Shown in pieces: positions 45,221 to 54,592 of a DNA stretch of 64,000 nucleotides. This DNA comes from DATGKG01 sp963783145 (lineage in GTDB: Bacteria > Desulfobacterota > Binatia > Binatales > Binataceae). The translations under genes were made by a program, and so were the position numbers. Numbering within the stretch: position 1 is the first letter of the stretch; the number at the start of each line of letters is the position of its first letter. The stretch is from NCBI GenBank assembly GCA_963783145.1, contig CAWAMM010000002.1:186001-250000 (forward strand), in the 5' to 3' direction. The notes beneath the pieces were generated by a model that saw only the letters and a program-made list of their open reading frames with translations, searched no databases and had not been told where the DNA came from.

Positions 45221-45642
45221 TCGACCAGGTAATCCGAGAAATAGATGTCGACGATGTCGTCGTGAAACTCGCGATGCAGCACGTTCATCAGGTCGGCCTT
45301 GAGCTTGTCCTTGCCGGCCGGCGTCGCGAGGTCGTTCGAGGAACACGCAGTCACCACCGTGACGATACGGTCGCGCACCACCGGGAGTTTCTCTCCTATT
45401 TCATCGGACTTGGCGACCGGCACGCCGAGGACCGGCGAGAGCTTGATGTAATGTTCCGTGCCCGCATCGGCGAGGCGCATGGTCATCTCTTTCACATCGA
45501 CATACGCGAGCTTGGGCGGCGGTGGGGGCGGCACCGGTTGGGCAACGGCGTGTTTTTTTGGCCTCGCAAAGTGGTAGTATCCGCCCGCGCTTCCTCCGAG
45601 CAGCAGGACCGCTGCTACTATAATGATGACTGGCTTTGGCAT
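45217..45642 (-). CDS. fliL: Flagellar basal-body protein FliL
   Basis: 141 aa from ATG 45642. One N-terminal membrane helix (VIIIVAAVLLLGGSAGGYY), Pro-rich linker and periplasmic domain (YIKLSPVLGVPV, ending VDIYFSDYLVE, the usual FliL end). Affects stator function. It lies between flgE and fliP. Confidence 0.88.
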   Translation of the reverse strand: MPKPVIIIVAAVLLLGGSAGGYYHFARPKKHAVAQPVPPPPPPKLAYVDVKEMTMRLADAGTEHYIKLSPVLGVPVAKSDEIGEKLPVVRDRIVTVVTACSSNDLATPAGKDKLKADLMNVLHREFHDDIVDIYFSDYLVE

Positions 45643-45646
45643 GAGC

Positions 45647-46882
45647 TTACTGGGTCTGAATCTGTAAAATGGTGCCGAGAATGCTGTCCTGGGTTTGGAG
45701 CGCCTTGGCATTCGCCTGGTAGGTGTTCTGCAGGGTCACGAGGCTGACCAGCTGATCGGTGGTATCGACGTTGGAGCCCTCCAGCGCACTGGACTGGATG
45801 CTGCCTGCGGCGCCAGAGCCGGCGGTCGATGTAGTTGCGGCGCCCGAACTAGCGGTCGCCGTATAGGTGCCGCTGTTGTTGAGCTGCAAGCCTTGCTCGG
45901 CGGGAAAGGTCGCGACTGCGACCTGGCCTACGTTTACGGTTTGCCCGTTGGAGTAGGCGACGGAAACCAAACCATTGCTGCCAATCTGGGTACCTTGTGG
46001 ATTTCCCACCGCGTTACCGTCGGAAGTGCCCGAAATCGCGGTGCCGCCGGCATATTGCGTCAATCCGGCGAAGTTGAGCCCGAGCGACAGGTTGTTGGCG
46101 CCGGCGATGGTGGCAGTCATCGGCAGTGCCGGCGTCGCGCCACTCACAATCGCGCCGGTGTTATCGAAGCCGACGGTTCCGCTGTTGTTGGCGAGTCCCA
46201 CCGCGCTGCCATCGAGCGTCGCAGTCCAGTTCCAGTTTTCAGCCGCAGGAGCAACGCCCGGTCCGGCATTTTGATAGTAGTAGGTCAGCACGTGGGAGTT
46301 GCCGAGGCTGTCATAGACCTGCACGCTGACCGAGGAGCTGTAGGTCGCGGGGTTGGCAGGATTTATCGGTCCCGCGATAACCGGACTCGCGGCATCGAGA
46401 TTTCCGCTAACGCTGTTCGTGGTCGAAGCGGTAGGGGCCAGCACGCCCTGCGGGATGGTGATGGGTCCCAGCACTCCGGTGGAAATTCCCGCGGCATTGA
46501 CCGCATATCCCATCACCGTGTCGCCGTTGAATCCGACCAATTGGCCGGTCGCGTTCACCTGAGTCTGCCCGTCGCGGGTGTAGCTCTGCGCGCCGGAAGC
46601 GTCGCTCAGCACGAAGTAGCCGTCGCCCTGGATCGCCATGTCGGTCGGCGAATTGGTCTGGGTGATGGCGCCTTGCGAAAGGTCGCGGGTGATGCCGGTG
46701 GCAGTCACTCCGCCCCCGAGCGCGTTGCCGGCGACGAATTCGCCCAGCAGCGTCGCGAAATCCACCGACTCCGACTGATAACCATTGGTCTGCGCGTTAG
46801 CGAGATTATTGCTGACCGCCTGCATCGCGGTCTCGACGCCCTGCAGTCCGGTTTCGATTACGGTTAGTACATTTCCTGCCAT
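45647..46882 (-). CDS. flgE: Flagellar hook protein FlgE
   Basis: 411 aa. N-terminal GLQGVETAMQAVSNNLANAQ, TDMAIQGDGYFVLSD, then a large hook body ending with DQLVSLVTLQNTYQANAKAL and QTQDSILGTILQIQ. Length matches the family. Preceded by 30 bases after flgD. Confidence 0.96.
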   Translation of the reverse strand: MAGNVLTVIETGLQGVETAMQAVSNNLANAQTNGYQSESVDFATLLGEFVAGNALGGGVTATGITRDLSQGAITQTNSPTDMAIQGDGYFVLSDASGAQSYTRDGQTQVNATGQLVGFNGDTVMGYAVNAAGISTGVLGPITIPQGVLAPTASTTNSVSGNLDAASPVIAGPINPANPATYSSSVSVQVYDSLGNSHVLTYYYQNAGPGVAPAAENWNWTATLDGSAVGLANNSGTVGFDNTGAIVSGATPALPMTATIAGANNLSLGLNFAGLTQYAGGTAISGTSDGNAVGNPQGTQIGSNGLVSVAYSNGQTVNVGQVAVATFPAEQGLQLNNSGTYTATASSGAATTSTAGSGAAGSIQSSALEGSNVDTTDQLVSLVTLQNTYQANAKALQTQDSILGTILQIQTQ

Positions 46883-46912
46883 TGGATGGTCCCTCTTTTT
46901 TGCTGGTTCGCC

Positions 46913-47569
46913 TTACGTGGTCGGCTGCGCCACGGTGCCGACGTTGCTGGCCGGAATGACGAGGTTGCCGAGGTTCAAGGAAGTGCCGCCGCTGCTGTTC
47001 AGATCGACGCTTTGCACAATGCCCTGTTCCAGCAGACCGCCCAGCGAGACATTTTTGCTGTTGACGATATTCACCTGATACTGGCCGTCGGCGGTCGATG
47101 ACGGCGGGTTCCAGGTGAAGCTCTGGAGGCTGCCGCTGGTGAGGCTGCCCAGTGATACTGAATCGACCTGCACGCCGCTGGAGTTGAAGACCTGCGCGGT
47201 ATAGGTGTCGTTAGAGGTCGGCGCGTACGAGATCGTGGTGGCCTTGTCGTTCTGCACTCCCACCACATTGCCCGGCGCCACCACTTCTTTCCCGATGAAT
47301 GCCGAGGCCGCCTGCATCAGCGAGCTTTGCGGAGTCTGATTGCCCTGCAGGTCCGTGTTGATCGATTGCAACTGTCCGAGATCGGAGAAATCCACCATCT
47401 GGGTGGCGTACTGAGTGGGATCGGTGGGCGAGGTAGGATCCTGGTTTTGAAACTCCGCGACCAGAATTTGCAAAAAGTCCGCGGAGGTCATCGCCGGCGC
47501 TGCGGGGACTGCCGCATCGGTATTGGTCGGCGCTGCTGCCGCAGTTGTTGAATCCAGAATCGAGCTCAT
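46913..47569 (-). CDS. flgD: Flagellar hook-cap protein FlgD
   Basis: 218 aa. N-terminal SADFLQILVAEFQNQDPTSP and PTQYATQMVDFSDLGQLQSI are FlgD signatures; the rest has the immunoglobulin-like part with SFTWNPPSSTADG. Scaffolds hook subunit addition. Four-base overlap with fliK. Confidence 0.94.
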   Translation of the reverse strand: MSSILDSTTAAAAPTNTDAAVPAAPAMTSADFLQILVAEFQNQDPTSPTDPTQYATQMVDFSDLGQLQSINTDLQGNQTPQSSLMQAASAFIGKEVVAPGNVVGVQNDKATTISYAPTSNDTYTAQVFNSSGVQVDSVSLGSLTSGSLQSFTWNPPSSTADGQYQVNIVNSKNVSLGGLLEQGIVQSVDLNSSGGTSLNLGNLVIPASNVGTVAQPTT

Positions 47570-49104
47570 TGGATCACCTCATTCATGATGAAAAGTTCTT
47601 TTCCGCTAGCCGATTGTTTCTGCTGCGCCGGGGGCCGATATCCTTCGCGGCCCTGACCGCCGCCGTCGCCGCGCTGATACGAAATCTCTGAGTGCCCCAA
47701 CTTGATGCCCGCGGCATCGAGGTTCTGGCGCAAGCCGTCCATTTCGGAAGAGACGCGCTGCGCGGAGGCCGGGGTGGGGGTAAGAATTTTGACGTCGACC
47801 GTTCCCGCGCGTTCGCTCACACTTGCCTGCGCGGTCTGACCGCTAGCCAGCTGAACCGTGATACTCACGGTGCGCGATGCGTCAGGCGCGGCGGTGACTT
47901 CCGTAGTGAGATGAATCGCCGCGGCCTCGGGAGCTGCTGCGGCCGGCTGCACTTCGGTGATGCCGGTTGAATCGCTGGTGAGAGCCGACAGCTCGGTTGA
48001 CTGAGTCGAGGCTTCCTTGCTGTTCGCGATGCGGTCACGCTGCGGTTGCGGCGCCACTTGCGCGAGCGCGTCCAGCTGCTTTTGCGCAGCCTGCGCAAAG
48101 CTCGAGGTAGCCGCGTTAGCGGTGACATTCACGAATGACGATTGCGTGGTTTTCGGGTTGGCTGAACTCATACTCTCGGTCTCCGCGCTTTGGGTTGAGA
48201 GAGCAGGGGACGTGCCATCGTTCGCGCTGTCGGAGTGTGAGGGCGTCGAATCAGTCGCAGGATTGGTCGAGGTAGTTGGTACGTTGGCGTCGGCCTCGAT
48301 ATGCGCGGGATTGACCATCTTGGCGAAATTGTTCGCAGACGTGATTTGCGCTGCGGGCGCGCTCGCAGCACCATCGGAGGCGTTCGATGAGAAGAGTTCT
48401 TTCCTAAAATCGAACGTGATGTCCGCATCTGAGACAGGCGAATCGATCGTCGCAGCGACGCCGGAGTGTGCGACCAGCGCTGCAACTGCGGATTGAGCCG
48501 CGGGATCGCCGCTCGTGAGACCATCGGAGGTGCCGGTCGCGTTCGCGTCACCCGCGGAAGTCTTCCCGGTACCGGCGACGCCATTTGAAGCGCTGATTTG
48601 GGTAAGACTCGACGCGTCCGCGCCGGGGTTAGTCGCCAAGGTTCGAGCAGCGAGGAGCGCGGCCAGGGAGTCGCCGCGCGCGCTCGCAGTCGGGGCGGCG
48701 ACTTCCGAGGTCTGCGCAGACGCGGAGGTTGTGGCGCCGGTCTTGGGCGTCGATGCGGATTTCGAGACCGCCTGCTCCACCGCAGTTACCGTCAAATCGA
48801 AGGCCGTGGGCGCGGCCGCAGTAGTCGGGCTCGAAGTCGTCGCTGAATCCGCGGGCGCCGAGTTGAGCGCCGTCGGCGCAGCCACATTCCCTTTGCCGCG
48901 GACGGACGGCGCGGCAGCAGTGGCCGGATTGCGAGCGCTCGCGCCTTTGCCGGCTGCGGTTTGATCGATCAGGCTGGTGAGAGTCGCGCCGAAATCGACC
49001 GTGTTGGTCTTGTCGCGATCATCCGGCCCGCTTTTTCCTGCCGAGGGGCTGTCATCCAGTAACATTTCCGCGAGCGAGGCTTTGCCGTGTACCGCCGTAT
49101 TCAT
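47566..49104 (-). CDS. fliK: Flagellar hook-length control protein FliK
   Basis: 512 aa from ATG 49104. Long disordered Ala/Thr/Ser-rich N-terminal ruler; the only fold-like part is at the C-terminus (TVDVKILTPTPASAQRVSSE, then LDAAGIKLGHSEISYQRGD), the FliK substrate-switch domain. Length is longer than many FliK. ATGA overlaps with fliJ upstream. Confidence 0.85.
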   Translation of the reverse strand: MNTAVHGKASLAEMLLDDSPSAGKSGPDDRDKTNTVDFGATLTSLIDQTAAGKGASARNPATAAAPSVRGKGNVAAPTALNSAPADSATTSSPTTAAAPTAFDLTVTAVEQAVSKSASTPKTGATTSASAQTSEVAAPTASARGDSLAALLAARTLATNPGADASSLTQISASNGVAGTGKTSAGDANATGTSDGLTSGDPAAQSAVAALVAHSGVAATIDSPVSDADITFDFRKELFSSNASDGAASAPAAQITSANNFAKMVNPAHIEADANVPTTSTNPATDSTPSHSDSANDGTSPALSTQSAETESMSSANPKTTQSSFVNVTANAATSSFAQAAQKQLDALAQVAPQPQRDRIANSKEASTQSTELSALTSDSTGITEVQPAAAAPEAAAIHLTTEVTAAPDASRTVSITVQLASGQTAQASVSERAGTVDVKILTPTPASAQRVSSEMDGLRQNLDAAGIKLGHSEISYQRGDGGGQGREGYRPPAQQKQSASGKELFIMNEVIQ

Positions 49105-49499
49105 CGTCGCTGATCCTTTTTCCAACTGAAGAAATGTTCCGCCTCGGTTTCCATCGAGCGTTCGCTTTGGTTGACGCGGGCGCGGCGCAACTCGTCGCGC
49201 GCATCGCGGGCCGAGTCGGTGAGCTTGCGCGCATGTCCGACTTTTTCGCTGAGCGCGCGCACTTCGATCTCAACCTGCTGGGCGAGTCTGGCGTTGAAGA
49301 TCCGCAGATGCCCGAAGTGGGCGAGATCGGCCAGCGTCATGGTGTCTTCCAATGATCCCGCCGCGCCGGCGCGTGCCTGCGCATGGCGTTCTCGGATTTC
49401 ATGAAGATGTTGTGCGCGCGTCTTCAATTGCGCGGACTGACTTTTTAAATGAAGTTCACGCAGCCGAATCAGATGCGTGAGAAGCTGTTCCCGTTTCAT
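49101..49499 (-). CDS. fliJ: Flagellar export chaperone FliJ
   Basis: 132 aa, nearly one long coiled coil rich in Arg, Glu and Leu, as expected for the ATPase-stalk protein FliJ. Position directly between fliI and fliK supports the call. One-base junction with fliI. Confidence 0.82.
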   Translation of the reverse strand: MKREQLLTHLIRLRELHLKSQSAQLKTRAQHLHEIRERHAQARAGAAGSLEDTMTLADLAHFGHLRIFNARLAQQVEIEVRALSEKVGHARKLTDSARDARDELRRARVNQSERSMETEAEHFFSWKKDQRR

Positions 49500-50785
49500 C
49501 AGGAAATCGCCTCGGCGAGTTGCTGCGCGGTGCTTTCCAGCGAGACCGTTTCGTTCACGTCCTGCTTGAGGAAGGCTTCGAGTTTTTCATGCAACGCGAC
49601 CGCCTCGTCGGTGCGGCGGTCGGCCCCCGGATGATAAGTTCCCAGCGCGATCAGTTCCTCTGCGTCGCGCCATCGTGCGTAGAGCTCGACGAAGCGGCGG
49701 CGCGCGGCGTTATGCTCGCGGGTGCAGATGCGCTGCGCGACGCGCGAAATCGAATTGAGCGCGTCGATCGCGGGATAGTGACCGCGCCCCGCCAGATCGC
49801 GTGACAAGGTGATGTGGCCGTCGAGGACCGACTTCGCGAGTTCACCGATCGGGTCGTTCTCTTCATGCAGCAGGACGGTGAAAATGCCGGTCACGCTGCC
49901 GCTCGGGCCGACTCCGGCCTGCTCGACGAGTTTCGGGATCACCGCGAAGACTGACGGTGGATAGCCGCGCGCCGTCGGCGGCTCGCCCGAGGCGAGTCCG
50001 ACTTCGCGTTGCGCCATCGCCACCCGGGTCAGGCTGTCCATCAGGAAGAGCACGCTGCGGCCTTGTTGGCGGAGCCATGAAGCAATCGCAGTGGCGAGGA
50101 ACGCGCCCTTGATGCGCATCGGCGCCGACATGTCGCTGGTGACGACGATCACCACCGAGCGGGCGAGGCCCTCGGGTCCGAGCGTATCGTGGACGAACTC
50201 GCGCGCCTCACGGCCGCGCTCGCCGATCAGGGCGATCACGTTGACGTCGGCGGCGGTGCCGCGCGCCATCATGCCGAGGAGAACACTCTTGCCGACCCCG
50301 GGCATCGCGAAGACGCCGATTTTCTGGCCGATACCGAGCGTCATCAGTCCATTGACGGCGCGCACTCCAACGTCGAGCTGGGTTTCGGTGAGTCCACGCG
50401 CCATCGGATCGAGTGGTGGCGGTTCGAGTTCGATATGGTCGCCGAAGTTGGGGACCGGCTTGCCGTCGAGCGGACGCCCGAGGCCATCGAGCACGCGGCC
50501 CAAAATCCACGGCCCGACTTTGAATGTGAGATGAAGCGGGGAAACCAGGCTCGCTGGTGCGAGCTGGCGGGTTTCCTCGATGGCGAGCATCTGCAAGCGC
50601 TCGTCCCGGAATCCCACCACCTGACACACGAGGTCGGCGCCGCGATCGCGTACCTTGACCAGTGCGCCGACCGGAAGATCAGGTCCGGTGGATTCGAGCA
50701 GCAGGCCGACCGAGCGGGTGAGCCTTCCACAGACAGGGAAGTTCACTTCGGGCAGCGCCGCGATATAGTCCGCGTTAGTCAGCAT
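49499..50785 (-). CDS. fliI: Flagellum-specific ATPase FliI
   Basis: 428 aa F1-beta-like export ATPase. Walker A AMPGVGKS (160-167), Walker B VLFLMDSLTRVAMAQ, and SEP-like GLASGEPPTARGYPPSVFAV are canonical. Starts inside fliH by 11 bases. Confidence 0.97.
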   Translation of the reverse strand: MLTNADYIAALPEVNFPVCGRLTRSVGLLLESTGPDLPVGALVKVRDRGADLVCQVVGFRDERLQMLAIEETRQLAPASLVSPLHLTFKVGPWILGRVLDGLGRPLDGKPVPNFGDHIELEPPPLDPMARGLTETQLDVGVRAVNGLMTLGIGQKIGVFAMPGVGKSVLLGMMARGTAADVNVIALIGERGREAREFVHDTLGPEGLARSVVIVVTSDMSAPMRIKGAFLATAIASWLRQQGRSVLFLMDSLTRVAMAQREVGLASGEPPTARGYPPSVFAVIPKLVEQAGVGPSGSVTGIFTVLLHEENDPIGELAKSVLDGHITLSRDLAGRGHYPAIDALNSISRVAQRICTREHNAARRRFVELYARWRDAEELIALGTYHPGADRRTDEAVALHEKLEAFLKQDVNETVSLESTAQQLAEAIS

Positions 50786-51461
50786 CGCGCTTCTCCGCCG
50801 GTGAGCTATTGGATTTGGTGGTCCGTTTGGTTTTGACTTCGATGACGGCCGCGCGAATTTGCGTGAAGGCTTCGTCCATCGAGCTCTCGACCAGCAGGCG
50901 GCCGGCCTCGACGCGCGAGGTTCCCGACGCGAGCGTCGCGTCTTCCTGAAGTGGCAGACTACTCATCGCCTTGCCGGCGAGCTTGAGATCCTCGGGACTG
51001 AGGAACACCGCAGTAGGCGCCGCGGGTGCGAGCGCTTTCAGCGCAGCCTGAGTGGCGCGGCGTGCGAACTCGGCGCGCGCCTTGTCGCTTTCGATGATTC
51101 GTCCGACGATCGCGAGTACGAGGTCGACGCAAAAAGCTTCGGCCTCGGTTAGCACTTTGGTGCGATCGACTTCGGAGGCCTCGAGCGCGGCGCGCAGTGC
51201 GTCCGCCGCGGAATTCATTTCGGCAAGCCCCGCCTCATGTCCATCCTCACGGCCTTCGCGGCCTGAGGTTTCGAGCAGATCCTTCGCCTCGGCTTTGGCC
51301 TCCTGGCGTCCGCGTGCCAGGCCTTCGGCGTATCCGCGAGCGATAGCGTCGGCGAGCGCGGCCTCGAGTTGTGCGTTGCGGGCCTGACTTGCCTGCTGCT
51401 CGAAGGCATCGAGCTTGTTCCTCGCCGGAAAGGCGAAGCTTTTTGCGGTGCCCGAATTCAT
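50775..51461 (-). CDS. fliH: Flagellar export regulator FliH
   Basis: 228 aa from ATG 51461. Ala/Glu-rich coiled coil then a V-ATPase E-like C-terminal domain (SEVDRTKVLTEAEAFCVDLV through FARRATQAALKAL). Negative regulator/stator of FliI. fliG, often located between fliF and fliH, is not here. Confidence 0.82.
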   Translation of the reverse strand: MNSGTAKSFAFPARNKLDAFEQQASQARNAQLEAALADAIARGYAEGLARGRQEAKAEAKDLLETSGREGREDGHEAGLAEMNSAADALRAALEASEVDRTKVLTEAEAFCVDLVLAIVGRIIESDKARAEFARRATQAALKALAPAAPTAVFLSPEDLKLAGKAMSSLPLQEDATLASGTSRVEAGRLLVESSMDEAFTQIRAAVIEVKTKRTTKSNSSPAEKRDAD

Positions 51462-53164
51462 CAATGACTCGGTTCCGCAGCCGGAGCGGCCGCGCCGTTT
51501 CCGGTGGTGGTGCCTTCGGCGAGCCAGCGGCGCAGGATCTCGGCCGCGGCTTCGGGATTGCGCTCGACTTCTTCGTTGACGCGCTTGCGAATGTCTTCGA
51601 AGTCGGACTCGCGCTCTTTGGGCGCGGGAGCCGGCACTTCGGCCGGAGCTGGGGTCTCGACCGGGTTTTCCACCGCGGCCTTCACCTCAGCGATGGCGCG
51701 CTTGCGAGCGGAGCGGCGCGAGAGCGAGCGCTTCAGCATCCACACCATCGCGATGAAGAGCAGCAGAACGACGCCGGCCGTCTGATATAAATGAATCGGG
51801 TCGGCGATGAACACGCGCAGCGTATCGATCGGATTGGGAAGCGGTGCGACGTAGGGCTGCGAGAGCGCCGAGCTCTGGATATCGACCGAATCGCCGCGCT
51901 CGAGATCGGCGCCGACCGCGGCCGCAACCAGTCCTTTGATCGCGTTCAGGCGCGCCTCATCGAGCGGTTTGAAAACTCCATGATCGTAGGTGCCATCGAG
52001 GACGGCAGCCACGGTTATGCGCTTGATCCGGACCGGCGCATCGACGCTGTTTACTTCGCGGATCGAGGGTTTGTAGTTGACGATGTCTTTGCGCGACAGG
52101 TCGGCGTTCCGGCTTTGCGCTTCAATGCTTACCGGTGTAGCAGCGGTAGTCGCTTCGGCTCCGGGAGTCGCATCGGCACTTGGCTTCGCAGCTACGGCCC
52201 CGGCCGGTTTGGGGTTCGGATTCGCGATCGGCAGATTGGAGGTCAGTCCGGGCACCCCGCCTGCGCCCGCGCCGCCGGGCGTCTGCGAATGTTCTTCGCT
52301 CAGGATGGTGGTATCGCCTTTGCCATATTGGGTTTCGTTGCTGCTGACGTGGGAAGCATCGACATCGACCGCGATCTGAACCGCGTAACGATTCTCGCCC
52401 ATGATCCGGCTGAGCAGGGTCGAGACCTTGCCCTCGAGCCGATGCTCGAAGTCGTTGCGCAGACGCATCGCCTCGCCCAGCTCGCCGTCATTTTTCTGCG
52501 GCGGATAGAGCACCGCGCCGTCATTGCCGGTAACGGTGATGCCGTCGAGTTCCAGCCCGCGCACCGAGGTCGCAACCAGATGCGCGATCGCCGCGGCCAT
52601 CGCGGCGTCGACGGTGGCCCCGGGCGCGGTGGTCAGCATCACCGAGGCGCGCTCCGCTTCAGAGGGACCCAGCGCAAACGGCGACGGGCGGCCCATCGCG
52701 AGCATCACCCGGGCACTGTCGATGCCGTGGATGTCCATGATGGTGCGCTCGAGCTCGCCCTGGAGCGAGCGCTGATAGTTGACCTGCTCATCGAAGTCGC
52801 TCTGCCCCATGGTTGAGCGATCGAACAGGGTGAAATCTTCCGAGCCGCCGGAAAAGCCGGGGCTCGATTGCAGCAGCGTGCGCGCCTGATTTGCGTCACG
52901 CGAGCCGACCGTGATCGAATCGGGACCGAGGGTGAACTTGATGTTGTGGCGGCGCAGGCGCAGCGCCAGCGCGGTGCGATCGGCAGGATTCAGATTGGCT
53001 ACCAGCACCACCGGTGCGCCGGGATTGATGACGTAGAGCAACGCGCCGAGCAGGGCCGCGATCCCGACGGTTCCCGCAATCAGGTTGAAGAGCTGACGGT
53101 TGCCGGTGCGAAAATCATTAATCAGCTTGAGCGCCTGATTGAAATATTTCTGCAACTGCTTCAT
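51461..53164 (-). CDS. fliF: Flagellar MS-ring protein FliF
   Basis: 567 aa. N-terminal membrane helix at about 24-45 and C-terminal helix at about 460-478, periplasmic ring-building domains between (NYQRSLQGELERTIMDIHGI, ARVMLAMGRPSPF). The C-terminal FliG-binding tail ends DFEDIRKRVNEEVERNPEAA. Family length. Confidence 0.96.
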   Translation of the reverse strand: MKQLQKYFNQALKLINDFRTGNRQLFNLIAGTVGIAALLGALLYVINPGAPVVLVANLNPADRTALALRLRRHNIKFTLGPDSITVGSRDANQARTLLQSSPGFSGGSEDFTLFDRSTMGQSDFDEQVNYQRSLQGELERTIMDIHGIDSARVMLAMGRPSPFALGPSEAERASVMLTTAPGATVDAAMAAAIAHLVATSVRGLELDGITVTGNDGAVLYPPQKNDGELGEAMRLRNDFEHRLEGKVSTLLSRIMGENRYAVQIAVDVDASHVSSNETQYGKGDTTILSEEHSQTPGGAGAGGVPGLTSNLPIANPNPKPAGAVAAKPSADATPGAEATTAATPVSIEAQSRNADLSRKDIVNYKPSIREVNSVDAPVRIKRITVAAVLDGTYDHGVFKPLDEARLNAIKGLVAAAVGADLERGDSVDIQSSALSQPYVAPLPNPIDTLRVFIADPIHLYQTAGVVLLLFIAMVWMLKRSLSRRSARKRAIAEVKAAVENPVETPAPAEVPAPAPKERESDFEDIRKRVNEEVERNPEAAAEILRRWLAEGTTTGNGAAAPAAEPSH

Positions 53165-53175
53165 CGATCAGCGCC

Positions 53176-53457
53176 TCAGACGGACAGGTTCATGATTTCC
53201 TGGTAGGCGGCGAGCGCTTTGTTGCGAATCGCCATTGTGAGCGAAAAAGTGGTGTCGGCTTGTTGGGAGGCGAGTACCGCGTCGGTCAGTCCGACTTTGC
53301 CCTGCGCATAGCCGGCGGCCATCTGGTCGGCGTTTTCGAGTACGTTGCTGACCTGCTCCAGAACCTGGGAGAAGCCACCCTGCTGCGGTGCCGTCGGATC
53401 CTGCGGCGTGATGGGAGCGAGGTCGGGAATTCCCTGGCTGGGCACGATGGTGTTCAT
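53176..53457 (-). CDS. fliE: Flagellar basal-body protein FliE
   Basis: 93 aa. C-terminal AVLASQQADTTFSLTMAIRN and AAYQEIMNLSV type ending are FliE landmarks. It links the MS ring to the rod. Four bases before flgC's stop side in order flgC then fliE then fliF. Confidence 0.93.
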   Translation of the reverse strand: MNTIVPSQGIPDLAPITPQDPTAPQQGGFSQVLEQVSNVLENADQMAAGYAQGKVGLTDAVLASQQADTTFSLTMAIRNKALAAYQEIMNLSV

Positions 53458-53461
53458 GGTC

Positions 53462-53872
53462 TTACTTCAGCAAATCGAGGGTTTTCATCGCGCTGGTGTT
53501 GGCGCTCTGGATGACCGAGAGATTGGCCTGGTAGGAGCGCGAGGCCTGCATCATGTCGACCATCTCGAACACCGGATTAACATTCGGCGTTTTGACCACG
53601 CCGTTCTCATCGGCGAAGGGATTCGAAGGATCGAAGACTTCATGCGGCGGCGCGGTGTCCTTGATCACCGCGGCGACTTTTACCCCGGTTCCCGCGCTGG
53701 CGCCTTCGCCGACCTGCTCCGGCTCGAATACCGCGATGCGGCGCTGATAGGGACCGCCCTCGGGCGAGTTGATCGAGTCGGCGTTGGCGAGGTTTTGCGC
53801 GATCAAGGTGATGCGCTGCGACTGTGCCGTCAGCGCGCTATTGGCGATTCCGATGATTCCTTCGACTGACAT
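53462..53872 (-). CDS. flgC: Flagellar rod protein FlgC
   Basis: 136 aa. NSALTAQSQRITLIAQNLAN and C-terminal VNPVFEMVDMMQASRSYQAN with N-x2-V-x6-M-x3-L are as expected. GGGG-type ribosome site ahead of ATG 53872. Confidence 0.95.
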   Translation of the reverse strand: MSVEGIIGIANSALTAQSQRITLIAQNLANADSINSPEGGPYQRRIAVFEPEQVGEGASAGTGVKVAAVIKDTAPPHEVFDPSNPFADENGVVKTPNVNPVFEMVDMMQASRSYQANLSVIQSANTSAMKTLDLLK

Positions 53873-53880
53873 GATGTCCC

Positions 53881-54237
53881 CTAACTGCTGCTGGTAGCGG
53901 TGGTGATGCGGTTCATCGAATCGCCGTAGAGCTTGAGGGTGGCGACGTAGCTGAGCGAGTTCTCATAGGACTTCGCCAACTGTTGGTTAACGTCGACGTC
54001 GTTGCTGTCGAAGCGGAGATTTTCGGGTTTGACGATTGCGTCGCTGGAGGAGAGCGGAGCGTCCTGGCTGCTGCCCGCCTCCATCACCTGGTCCATGGCG
54101 GCGTCGAACTTCAGATCGCGCGCGACGTATCCGGGTGTGTCAGCATTGGCGACGTTACCCGCGAGCAGTTCCGCGCGCGCCGAGCGCACCTGGAGCGCGG
54201 CCTGCATAACCTGTTGTTCGGGACGCAGGATTTCCAT
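53881..54237 (-). CDS. flgB: Flagellar rod protein FlgB
   Basis: 118 aa from ATG 54237; upstream in-frame starts would add 18 residues without family support. ARAELLAGNVANADTPGYVA and KFDAAMDQVM match FlgB, and the C-terminal part has VDVNQQLAKSYENSLSYVAT. First gene of block A, 355 bp from the next start; a promoter must lie in that gap, but I could not identify it. Confidence 0.92.
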   Translation of the reverse strand: MEILRPEQQVMQAALQVRSARAELLAGNVANADTPGYVARDLKFDAAMDQVMEAGSSQDAPLSSSDAIVKPENLRFDSNDVDVNQQLAKSYENSLSYVATLKLYGDSMNRITTATSSS

Positions 54238-54592
54238 GCAGAAGGAAGGGAGCAACAGTCGAGCCAGAACGCGGATAAACTTACCATCCACAGATTCCGC
54301 CCTTCATTGAACGGACTTCGAGGAAGCGGCTTTTCCTTTCGTCCCGCGACGGAGCATCTCATCGATGTCGCTGATAGCGACGTAACGTACGAAAACGCGA
54401 GCGCGCCATCCGAGCCGCAGCGAGCGGTCGCATGAGCTTTGACAGTTGCGCACGCCGATGTCAGTGATTGGGCACGACGGCATTAAATAGTCATGTGTCA
54501 TCTGTGCGAAGTGAAATGGTGAGACACTTGATGACAGCAAATGCCGACCCTGCGTGGTCGGGGTCACGAATCGGGCCAGGGAGGCGATCGCG
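54238..54592. other. Divergent gap between flgB and GST gene, 355 bp
   Basis: No credible gene on either strand. A short perfect inverted repeat GTCGCT-GAT-AGCGAC is at 54367-54381. No sigma-54 (GG-N10-GC) or sigma-28 motif pointing at flgB was found by eye, so the flgB promoter is unresolved. Confidence 0.5.
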
